Positions 33,970 through 41,397 of a stretch of 64,000 nucleotides of DNA are shown in pieces (position 1 is the stretch's first letter; each line of letters begins with the position of its first letter). This DNA is from Mariniphaga sp041687215 (GTDB taxonomy: Bacteria; Bacteroidota; Bacteroidia; Bacteroidales; Prolixibacteraceae). The stretch covers positions 34,824 to 98,823 of the forward strand of contig NZ_JAWLCI010000010.1 in the NCBI RefSeq assembly GCF_041687215.1, given 5' to 3'. The notes beneath the pieces were generated by a model, which had not been told where the DNA came from, did no database searches, and was given only the letters and a program-made list of their open reading frames with translations. A program made the translations under genes and the position numbers.

Positions 33970-35778
33970 TTGTTAACCCTCGAAGGTTATATTGTACTGG
34001 CAGTGGTGGTTTTGACCATTGTTGCGCTTGCAAAAGAAGTCATGCGCCCCGGATTGGTTTTCTTTTCATCTGCTGTTGTTTTAATGTCAACCGGCATTAT
34101 TTCAAGCAAAGAATTACTGTCTGGTTTTTCCAACAAAGGAATGATAACCGTTGGTGTACTTTTCCTGGTCAGCGAAGGAATTCGCCAGTCGGGAATACTG
34201 AACAGGCTGGCTCAAACCTATCTCCCGCGAAAAAGAGGAAGAATGGTTTTCCTGATTCCACGAATCATGCTTCCCGTTTCGGTTTTATCTGCATTTCTGA
34301 ATAACACGCCGGTTGTAATTATTTTTGCTCCAATAATTAAAAGGTGGGCTGAAAAATTAAACCTTTCGCCCAAAAAATTTCTTATTCCTCTCTCCTATGC
34401 CACCATTCTGGGCGGTACATGTACGTTAATTGGTACTTCAACCAACCTCGTGCTTCATGGATTAATGATTGACAACGGTCTTCCGGGGTTTGGAATGTTT
34501 GAGTTGGGGAAAGTAGGATTGGTGATAGCCATAATTGGTACTATTTACCTGGCCATTGCCGGAAACAGGTTGCTACCGGGCAAAAAAATACATTTTAATT
34601 CAAAAAGTTCAGCCGAATTTAAAGATTATTATTACGATGTTGTTGTTCCTGAAAACAGTAACCTTGCCGGCGTGGAAATTAAAAATGGCAGGCTGAAAGT
34701 GTTGAATAAGCTTTTTGTGAAATGTATTGAACGGGACAGCAAAGTGATTAAAACCAATAAAGGTCCTCACACCATTCAGGCAGGCGACAAACTTCTGTTG
34801 GCTGGAAAATCGGACCGGTTGAACTACATTCTGGCCAATGAAAATATTATACTAAGCGGATTTAACCTCATCAAAAATATTCCCAAAGAAAAACTTAAAC
34901 AATACGAGGCAGTTGTTTCACCGCGTTTTCCCGGAATAGGAAAAACCATTCCCGAGTTCAATTTCTTTGATCATTATCAGGCTGTGGTTTTAGCCATTCA
35001 CAGAAATGGTGAACGTATAACATCCAATCTCAATAAACTGAAAATTAAATCAGGAGATAATCTGGTGTTGCTTACCACCGATAAATTCATACAAAACTGG
35101 GGCGAATCAAAAATATTTTACCTCACTTCCTATATCCGCGATTACCGCAGTACGGGCACATTCTGGAAAAAATGGCTGGCTTTTATTATTCTTTTGGTCA
35201 TGATTATTGGCGCAACAGTTGGTCAGTATTCCGAATCACCTGCCGGCCTTACTTTTGACATGTTTTTCTTTTCCATCCTGGCTGCAGTGCTTCTTATCTG
35301 GCTGAAAATTATGCCCCACCAAAAGTACACCAAATATATTAGCTGGGATGTGCTGATTACCATTGCCTGCTCATTTGCCCTGAGTAAAGCGTTGCAAAAT
35401 TCAGGTGCTGCCGAATCACTTGCCCGTACAACAATTAATTTTTCACGCGGCCTTGGCCCCATCGGAGTATTGGCAGCCATGTATATCATTACTTCCATTT
35501 TTACCGAAATAATTACAAACAACGCCGCCGCAGCCCTGGTTTTTCCCATCGCGTTTGCTGCCGCACAACAATTAAATGTAGATCCCAAACCATTTTTTGT
35601 TGCCATTGCCATTGCGGCATCAGCAAGTTTTTCAACCCCAATCGGATATCAAACCAATCTGATTGTGCAGGCCATTGGCGGTTACAAATTCATTGATTAC
35701 GTGAAAATTGGATTTCCGCTCAATATTCTTGCCTTTATTCTTTCGTTGATATTTATTCCTCTTTTTTGGAACTTTTAA
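33970..35778 (+). CDS. SLC13-family (DASS/sulfate-type) permease with TrkA-C domains
   Basis: A 602-aa transporter. The first membrane half has SAFLNNTPVVIIFAPII and TILGGTCTLIGTSTNLVLHGLM, and the second half has TEIITNNAAAALVFPIAFAAA and the SFSTPIGYQTNLIVQ loop: the paired SNT-type Na+/anion sites of the family. Between them two RCK_C/TrkA-C domains (about 205-290, 300-380) suggest cytoplasmic ligand control. Substrates in this branch include sulfate, tungstate and dicarboxylates. The nearby cysD/cysNC (6 kb away) makes sulfate possible but not shown. The start is TTG 33970. Confidence 0.85.
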   Translation: MLTLEGYIVLAVVVLTIVALAKEVMRPGLVFFSSAVVLMSTGIISSKELLSGFSNKGMITVGVLFLVSEGIRQSGILNRLAQTYLPRKRGRMVFLIPRIMLPVSVLSAFLNNTPVVIIFAPIIKRWAEKLNLSPKKFLIPLSYATILGGTCTLIGTSTNLVLHGLMIDNGLPGFGMFELGKVGLVIAIIGTIYLAIAGNRLLPGKKIHFNSKSSAEFKDYYYDVVVPENSNLAGVEIKNGRLKVLNKLFVKCIERDSKVIKTNKGPHTIQAGDKLLLAGKSDRLNYILANENIILSGFNLIKNIPKEKLKQYEAVVSPRFPGIGKTIPEFNFFDHYQAVVLAIHRNGERITSNLNKLKIKSGDNLVLLTTDKFIQNWGESKIFYLTSYIRDYRSTGTFWKKWLAFIILLVMIIGATVGQYSESPAGLTFDMFFFSILAAVLLIWLKIMPHQKYTKYISWDVLITIACSFALSKALQNSGAAESLARTTINFSRGLGPIGVLAAMYIITSIFTEIITNNAAAALVFPIAFAAAQQLNVDPKPFFVAIAIAASASFSTPIGYQTNLIVQAIGGYKFIDYVKIGFPLNILAFILSLIFIPLFWNF

Positions 35779-35810
35779 GTAAGTATTATTAAAAATATTA
35801 AACATTACTT

Positions 35811-35818
35811 TATTTTTG
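35811..35818 (+). promoter_or_regulatory. -7 promoter element for the XRE-cupin regulator
   Basis: TATTTTTG is an exact TAnnTTTG match 49 nt upstream of the regulator's ATG and 32 nt after the permease stop. No clear -33 TTTG was found at the usual distance. Confidence 0.45.
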
Positions 35819-35867
35819 TCTGCACTGAAAAAAATTACTGATTTTCATACCAGAAAAAAATCGCACC

Positions 35868-36419
35868 ATGAAACGTTTAGGTGAAAGAATAAAAAGTAAA
35901 AGAGAAAGTTTGCACATGAAGTTAAACGAACTGGCTAAAAAAGTAAACATTAGTTCAAGTGCATTGTCGCAAATCGAAAAAGCAAAGGCATTTCCTTCGG
36001 TTATCACATTAAAATCAATAGCTGACAGCCTGTACACCACTGTTGGTGAGCTAATTGGAGAAAACGAAATTCTAACAAACAACCCTTTGGTAAAGTTCAG
36101 AGAAAAAAGTTTTGTTGAGAAAAACCATTCGGGCACCTCACTTTTTCTTCTCTCGAACCATGGAAACGGCAAACAAATGGATACCTTTTTAATTGAATTT
36201 GAAACCGGCTCAAATGCAGAGGGAATCATGAAAAATCACCCGGGCCAGGAATTTTGCTTTGTTTTGGAAGGAAAAATAGAATTTACATTAGATGAAAAAA
36301 TATTTCTGCTTGAGAAAAACGACAGTTTCTATTTCAATTCGGCCCGGTCGCATTCTGTGCGTAATGTTTCGAAAAAAAACTCACAAATTATCTGGGTTGT
36401 TACACCGCCTGAAAACTAA
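35868..36419 (+). CDS. XRE-family regulator with C-terminal cupin domain
   Basis: A 183-aa protein. The N-terminal HTH_3 (about 4-60): RIKSKRESLHMKLNELAKKVNISSSALSQIEKAKAFPSVITLKSIADSL. The C-terminal cupin (about 105-180) has HPGQEFCFVLEGKIEFTLDEKIFLLEKNDSFYFNSARSHSVRN, with the barrel strands and the conserved PGxE/ExxxVLxG pattern. Such regulators sense small metabolites through the cupin. Target genes are likely to be close (DUF4914 downstream or the SLC13 permease upstream), but no operator was found. Confidence 0.85.
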   Translation: MKRLGERIKSKRESLHMKLNELAKKVNISSSALSQIEKAKAFPSVITLKSIADSLYTTVGELIGENEILTNNPLVKFREKSFVEKNHSGTSLFLLSNHGNGKQMDTFLIEFETGSNAEGIMKNHPGQEFCFVLEGKIEFTLDEKIFLLEKNDSFYFNSARSHSVRNVSKKNSQIIWVVTPPEN

Positions 36420-36691
36420 CAACAGTATTTTCGGTTCTTTCTTACGGTTTTTTCGCCCCTCAACAATCAATTATCCATTTTGACATTAAAAAACAATTGT
36501 ACATCACGTAATGTTAAACTGATGTTATGCACCTTTTAAAATAATTAAGTATTCATTAACTTTTTTATTTATGCTTAACAAATATTAAGCACAGCTTCAA
36601 TATTTAAATTGAATAAGGTACTTTCGCTGTTGAAAAAATTGCTCAGTAAAAAGGGGGTTATTCAGCAAAATCTTAATGGAAAAGAAAGAAA

Positions 36692-38644
36692 ATGGTTATG
36701 AACAGTTTAATTAAAATCCTAAAAGAAAAAAATATCCAACTTCCGGACAATGTTTCTGATGTATTGAATAACTGCAAAAGTTTGACAGTTTTTAATACAA
36801 CGGAAGAGCTGGCCGAAGCTTCCACAAACGGTATAGAAAACGACGAATTCAGTGTTAAATACGATGTGCCAGGCAAAGGTGAATACACCGAAGTAATTGT
36901 GCACCGCGTAAAAAACGGGATTTCGGCCAATTATACCGAACCCTATATGCGAAGAAGAGATCCGGGCACCATGTCGATTGCCGATAATTTGGCTACCGAC
37001 AAAAAGAAATTCAGCGAAAAATATGGCTTTGAATTTCCTGCGCTTCAGGAAGAAACATACGGTTGGTTAAAAAAACAGGATTTAGCATGTTTCATTTACT
37101 TTGCCGGAAGAGAAGGAATAGGTTCCACCGGTATTGCCATTGCCCCTGCCAATGCTGCATTTTTTGCCATGGGTCTTTCTATGCTTCAGCAAATTGTGCC
37201 CCCTGCTGAACTTGAAAAAAATACAGAAATTAAATCGGTAATTTTTGTGGCACCGGTTTTCAGGCATACCCATTTTAACGGAAAACAGGTAGTGGTGCAT
37301 AACCGGACGGAAAAAGTTCATGAACTTTATTCATATAACCTTTACCCGGGGCCAAGTGCAAAAAAGGGACTTTACGGCGTGTTGTTAACCCAGGGCGAAA
37401 AAGAGGGATGGGTTACTGCACACTGCTCGGCGGTGCAATCAATCAGTCCTTACGACAATGTAACAACCTTTATGCACGAAGGCGCAAGCGGTGGTGGAAA
37501 AAGTGAGATGCACCAGCATATTATCCGCGAGCCCGACGGCAGGGTGTTAATAGGCAGAAACCAGGTTACCGGCGAAGAACGTTTCATTGTCATTCCAAGG
37601 TTTTGTTCGTTTAAATCGGTGGCCGACGATATGGCTTTATGTCATCCTTCCATTCAGAAAAACAACGGAAAGCTTCGTATTCTCGATGCGGAAAATGCGT
37701 GGTTTGTAAGAGTTGACAGCGTAAAAGAATATGGCGACGACCCCCACCTTGAACAGGCAACCATTAACCCGGAAAAGCCATTACTTTTTCTGAATATTGA
37801 CACAGTACCCCGCTCTACAGCGCTGATTTGGGATCACATTCAGGACGAACCTGGAAAACCTTGTCCGAATCCACGAGTTATTTTACCCAGAAATAATGTT
37901 AAAAATATTGTCAATCAACCTGTTTCAGTTGATATTCGCAGTTTTGGATTGAGAACTCCGGTTTGCAGCAAAGAAAATCCATCTTACGGAATCGTAGGTT
38001 TATTCCATATTTTACCACCTGCCCTGGCCTGGTTATGGCGACTTGTATCGCCACGTGGCCACAATAATCCCAGTATTGTTGGAACAGGTGCTATGGAAAG
38101 CGAAGGTGTCGGTTCCTACTGGCCGTTTGCCACCGGAAAACGTGTAATCCATGCCAACATGTTGCTCGATCAGATTATTAAAACTCCGCGAACTACATTT
38201 ACACTTGTGCCGAACCAAAATATAGGTGTTTGGAAAGTGGGCTTCAAACCACAACTTCTTATGCGTGAATACTTGACCCGCCGTGGTGTGGCAAAACTCA
38301 GAAACGACCAGTACCAGCCGGCAAGAAGCAGTCTGCTCGGGTATGAGCTGAACTACCTCACCATAGAAAGTTCAAAAATTCCAACCCGTTTCCTGAAAGT
38401 TTACAACCAGTTGGAAGTGGGTACCGAAGGGTATGATGCGGGGGCTGAAATTCTGCAGGAATTCTTTAAAAAAGAGCTTCAAAAATTTTGGAAAGACGAT
38501 TTATATAAAACCGGGAAAAAAATAATCGATGCCTGCTTATCCAGCGCAACGGTTGAAGACTATAACGAAATTGTTCCGATGAGCTACCAATATTCGTTCA
38601 ACCAAATTGAAGATTACGAACAAAGCACAGTTTACCAGGAGTGA
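36692..38644 (+). CDS. DUF4914-family protein with P-loop
   Basis: A 650-aa cytoplasmic protein (no signal or membrane segment). A P-loop, GASGGGKSEM at about residues 264-273, is preceded by TTFMHE and followed by HQHIIREPDGR; this recalls kinase/PEPCK-like P-loops in which a serine replaces the second position. Other conserved-looking blocks are FIYFAGREGIGSTGIAI, VFVAPVFRHTHFNGKQVVVHN and GTGAMESEGVGSYWPFATGK. I assign it to DUF4914 from memory; no activity is known to me. ATG 36692 or 36698 can start it. Confidence 0.75.
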   Translation: MVMNSLIKILKEKNIQLPDNVSDVLNNCKSLTVFNTTEELAEASTNGIENDEFSVKYDVPGKGEYTEVIVHRVKNGISANYTEPYMRRRDPGTMSIADNLATDKKKFSEKYGFEFPALQEETYGWLKKQDLACFIYFAGREGIGSTGIAIAPANAAFFAMGLSMLQQIVPPAELEKNTEIKSVIFVAPVFRHTHFNGKQVVVHNRTEKVHELYSYNLYPGPSAKKGLYGVLLTQGEKEGWVTAHCSAVQSISPYDNVTTFMHEGASGGGKSEMHQHIIREPDGRVLIGRNQVTGEERFIVIPRFCSFKSVADDMALCHPSIQKNNGKLRILDAENAWFVRVDSVKEYGDDPHLEQATINPEKPLLFLNIDTVPRSTALIWDHIQDEPGKPCPNPRVILPRNNVKNIVNQPVSVDIRSFGLRTPVCSKENPSYGIVGLFHILPPALAWLWRLVSPRGHNNPSIVGTGAMESEGVGSYWPFATGKRVIHANMLLDQIIKTPRTTFTLVPNQNIGVWKVGFKPQLLMREYLTRRGVAKLRNDQYQPARSSLLGYELNYLTIESSKIPTRFLKVYNQLEVGTEGYDAGAEILQEFFKKELQKFWKDDLYKTGKKIIDACLSSATVEDYNEIVPMSYQYSFNQIEDYEQSTVYQE

Positions 38645-38691
38645 AACCAAATTAACCTGGTAGAGCTTTCACTAATGAAGCATTTTGTACA

Positions 38692-39666
38692 ATGACTTTT
38701 GAAAAAAACATATTAAAAGCAGCTCAAATCATTAAGGATGGTGGAATTGTTGCATTTCCCACTGAAACAGTTTATGGTTTGGGTGCCGGTGTTTTTAATA
38801 CCAAAGCTATTGAGAAAATTTTCAGGATTAAAGAAAGGCCATTTTTTGACCCGCTTATTGTACACATAAGTGAAATAAAACAGCTTGAGTTGCTGGTTAA
38901 AAAAGTAGATGAAAATATTCTAAAACTGGCAGAGAAATTTTGGCCCGGACCACTAACCATTGTTACAGAAAAAAATGAAAATGTTCCTGATTTGGTAACT
39001 GCTAATCTGCCAACTGTGGCCGTAAGAATGCCAAATCACCGGGCTGCATTGCAACTCATTCAGCAAGCAGGAACGCCAATTGCTGCGCCAAGTGCAAACA
39101 AATTCGGCAGACTCAGCCCAACAAATGCCAAACATGTACTGAAACAACTTAAAAATATTGACTTTATTATTGATGATGGAAATACCGAAGTAGGTATTGA
39201 ATCAACAGTAATTTCACTTAACAGAGAAGGGTTTACATTATTAAGACCGGGAGTAATTTCAAAACAGGATCTCTCTGCTGTAATTCGATATACTGATAAT
39301 AAATTTTTCATACAAGAAAGAGGTCTGCAATCTCCCGGTCTTTTAAAATCTCATTACAGTCCAAAAGTACCTTTATACATTTTGGGTGAAGAAAAGGTTA
39401 ATTTATCAAACAAAAAAATTGGATTTTTAACTTTTGGTGCAAATAAAGAAAAAAATAACCAGTTGGTTACAGAAAACTTATCCCCCACAAAAAATTTAAA
39501 AGAAGCTGCAACAAAACTCTACGAGGCGCTCCATAAACTTGAAGAATCGGGAGTGGAGCTGATTATTGCTGAACCGGTACCGGAAACCGGAATTGGAATT
39601 GCAATTATGGACAGATTAAGAAAAGCAGCCGCTAAAAAAGAAAATCTGGCTGAAATTGTTGACTAA
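38692..39666 (+). CDS. Sua5/YciO/YrdC-type threonylcarbamoyl-AMP synthase
   Basis: A 324-aa protein. The YrdC fold occupies about 1-205: GGIVAFPTETVYGLGAGVFN, IKERPFFDPLIVHI, FWPGPLTIV, VAVRMPNH and GTPIAAPSANKFGRLSPT, the ATP/threonine-site motifs. The C-terminal Sua5 domain begins after the linker SPGLLKSHYSPKVP. The enzyme makes threonylcarbamoyl-AMP for tRNA t6A37 formation. It is monocistronic as far as can be seen, beginning 47 nt after DUF4914. Confidence 0.94.
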   Translation: MTFEKNILKAAQIIKDGGIVAFPTETVYGLGAGVFNTKAIEKIFRIKERPFFDPLIVHISEIKQLELLVKKVDENILKLAEKFWPGPLTIVTEKNENVPDLVTANLPTVAVRMPNHRAALQLIQQAGTPIAAPSANKFGRLSPTNAKHVLKQLKNIDFIIDDGNTEVGIESTVISLNREGFTLLRPGVISKQDLSAVIRYTDNKFFIQERGLQSPGLLKSHYSPKVPLYILGEEKVNLSNKKIGFLTFGANKEKNNQLVTENLSPTKNLKEAATKLYEALHKLEESGVELIIAEPVPETGIGIAIMDRLRKAAAKKENLAEIVD

Positions 39667-39739
39667 CAAAACGGAATATTGTCTAACACTCTCTATTTGT
39701 GACAAATACTGCTTTGTTAAAAACTTGTATGAATTGTAT

Positions 39740-39747
39740 TATATTTG
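39740..39747 (+). promoter_or_regulatory. -7 promoter element for the cysD operon
   Basis: TATATTTG is an exact -7 match 102 nt upstream of cysD, with TTTG at 39713-39716 (23-nt spacer, slightly long). The leader contains the small hairpin CCGGA-GAAAA-TCCGG and an 18-codon ORF (39782-39838, MQPNSELEKHSLSPKIEV) of uncertain reality. Confidence 0.5.
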
Positions 39748-39848
39748 CCCATTCGCAAAAACCGGAGAAAATCCGGAACAAATGCAACCGAATAGTGAAT
39801 TGGAAAAACATTCGCTGTCACCTAAAATAGAAGTTTAATTACAATTTG

Positions 39849-40757
39849 ATGAAGGAATACAGTTTAACAAACCTGCGGGAACTGGAGGCCGAAGCCATTC
39901 ATATTATTCGTGAAGTGGCCGCCGAGTTTGAAAATCCGGTAATGCTTTACTCCATTGGAAAAGACTCGTCGGTAATGGTTCGCCTGGCCGAAAAAGCTTT
40001 TTACCCGGGGAAAGTTCCGTTTCCGCTCATGCATATCGATTCAAAGTGGAAATTCCGGGAAATGGTGGAATTTCGCGATCGCTATGCCAAAGAAAAAGGC
40101 TGGGATTTAATTGTGCATTACAACAAACAGGGCTTCGAAAGCGGAGTAGGCCCGTTTACTCATGGGAGCAAAGTACACACCGATGTGATGAAAACTCAGG
40201 CTTTGCTCGAGGGACTGTCGAAATATAAATTTGATGCCGCATTTGGCGGCGCCCGCCGCGACGAAGAAAAATCGCGGGCCAAAGAACGTATTTTTTCGTT
40301 CCGTGACCGGTTTCACCAGTGGGACCCGAAAAACCAGCGACCTGAATTGTGGAGTATTTACAATGCCCGAGTTCACAAAGGAGAATCCATCCGCGTTTTT
40401 CCACTGAGCAACTGGACTGAGCTGGACATCTGGCAATACATTCGTTTGGAAAACATTCCCATTGTACCGCTTTATTTTGCAAAAGAACGCCCCATTGTTG
40501 ACATGGACGGCAATTTAATTATGGTAGATGATGAGCGGATGCCAAAAGAACTGGCCGAAAAAGCTAAAATGCGCAAAGTCAGGTTTCGCACGTTAGGATG
40601 CTATCCGCTTACCGGCGCTGTGGAATCAGAAGCCGACACCATCGAAAAAATTGTGGAAGAAATGATGACTGTTACCGTTTCGGAACGCACTACCCGCGTT
40701 ATCGACTTCGACCAGGACGCAAGTATGGAACAAAAGAAACGGGAAGGGTATTTTTAG
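39849..40757 (+). CDS. cysD: Sulfate adenylyltransferase small subunit
   Basis: A 302-aa PP-loop ATPase. MLYSIGKDSSVMVRLAEKAF carries the SGGKDS-like PP motif (here SIGKDSS), FPLMHIDSKWKF, AAFGGARRDEEKSRAKERIFS and SNWTELDIWQYI are the family blocks. With CysN it makes adenosine phosphosulfate from sulfate and ATP. ATG 39849 is used instead of the TTG at 39846. In related genomes cysN follows directly; here 636 nt with an inserted gene cassette separates the two. Confidence 0.96.
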   Translation: MKEYSLTNLRELEAEAIHIIREVAAEFENPVMLYSIGKDSSVMVRLAEKAFYPGKVPFPLMHIDSKWKFREMVEFRDRYAKEKGWDLIVHYNKQGFESGVGPFTHGSKVHTDVMKTQALLEGLSKYKFDAAFGGARRDEEKSRAKERIFSFRDRFHQWDPKNQRPELWSIYNARVHKGESIRVFPLSNWTELDIWQYIRLENIPIVPLYFAKERPIVDMDGNLIMVDDERMPKELAEKAKMRKVRFRTLGCYPLTGAVESEADTIEKIVEEMMTVTVSERTTRVIDFDQDASMEQKKREGYF

Positions 40758-40759
40758 GA

Positions 40760-40880
40760 GGTTGTCAGAAGAAGTTGTCCGCTACGCATTGTCAAAGTTA
40801 TCATGGTTATCATGTTCTTTCTTAACAATAACAACCTGATAACAACGACAACAACGACAACAACGACAACAACGACAACA
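40760..40880 (+). repeat. Left copy of the S23-cassette flanking repeat
   Basis: The repeat begins with GGTTGTCAG two bases after the cysD stop. Its core, gctacgcattgtcaaag... (40781-40828), matches 41304-41351 at 47 of 48 positions, and similarity continues to about 40849. Inverted arms (GTTGTC against GACAAC, with ACAACCTGATAACAAC at the end) let it fold as an imperfect palindrome. It ends in four exact tandem copies of AACAACGAC (40841-40876). Confidence 0.85.
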
Positions 40881-40893
40881 AAATCTTCATACA

Positions 40894-41265
40894 ATGAAAG
40901 GATACAAAGATTTAGACATTTACAACCTGGCTTTCAAACTTGCAGTTAGAATCTATCGGTTGAGTTTGAAATTACCTCACCCTGATAAATTTGAAACAGG
41001 AAGTCAAATCAGAAGGTCCAGCCAATCGGTAAAGGATAATATTGTAGAAGGATATGGAAGAAAACGTTATAAAGCAGATTTTATTAAATTTTTGGTAGCC
41101 AGTCATGCCTCATGCCTGGAAGCAACATCTCAGGCAGAGTTTTTAGCGGAAGTTCAAACTGATCAGGAGTGGACTGATATTGCCAATGAATTGGATAAAG
41201 CAGGAATTAAAATATATAACTTTATTATTTACGTAGAAAAAAATTGGAAAACGGGAAGAGGTTAA
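40894..41265 (+). CDS. Four-helix-bundle protein (S23 rRNA intervening-sequence family)
   Basis: A 123-aa all-helical protein: YKDLDIYNLAFKLAVRIYRLS, the invariant QIRRSSQSVKDNIVEGYGRK, and HASCLEATSQAEFL are the family motifs (family pattern LR(R/K)(A/S)xxSIxxNIAEG). Relatives are encoded in 23S rRNA intervening sequences of Leptospira and Coxiella and as the Avd protein of diversity-generating retroelements; most copies have no known job. This one has no reverse transcriptase near it. It is inserted between cysD and cysN and lies between two copies of a palindromic repeat. Confidence 0.92.
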   Translation: MKGYKDLDIYNLAFKLAVRIYRLSLKLPHPDKFETGSQIRRSSQSVKDNIVEGYGRKRYKADFIKFLVASHASCLEATSQAEFLAEVQTDQEWTDIANELDKAGIKIYNFIIYVEKNWKTGRG

Positions 41266-41397
41266 CCGCTTCGCGTTATCAAAGTTATCACAAGAGGTTG
41301 TCAGCTACGCGTTGTCAAAGTTATCATGGTTATCATGTTCTTTCTTAACAACGACAACCTGACAACAATGACAACAACGAAAACAACGACAACATGA
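41266..41397 (+). repeat. Right copies of the S23-cassette flanking repeat
   Basis: Immediately after the S23 stop a partial copy (41266-41290, 22 of 25 identical to 40779-40803) is followed by a nearly complete copy (41296-41392). The full copy starts with GGTTGTCAG (41296-41304) and ends in GACAACCTGACAAC (41353-41366) and degenerate gacaacaac units. Its last bases overlap the cysN ATG (41394), so the repeat supplies cysN's 5' leader and start region. Confidence 0.85.

Noticed and set aside
31768..35778. Two-component control of the SLC13 permease by the neighbouring kinase
   Set aside because: No response regulator gene is present and the genes are 120 nt apart, so the link is only positional.
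39782..39838. 18-codon leader ORF ahead of cysD (MQPNSELEKHSLSPKIEV)
   Set aside because: It follows the promoter and a small hairpin but has no Cys/Met codon run or attenuator structure, so a regulatory leader role is not supported.
40894..41265. Possible diversity-generating retroelement because S23 resembles Avd
   Set aside because: No reverse transcriptase, template repeat or variable gene is in the window.
40760..41397. Possible CRISPR array from the gacaac repeats
   Set aside because: Repeats are contiguous or of unequal size, have no spacers, and flank an S23 gene; no cas genes are nearby.
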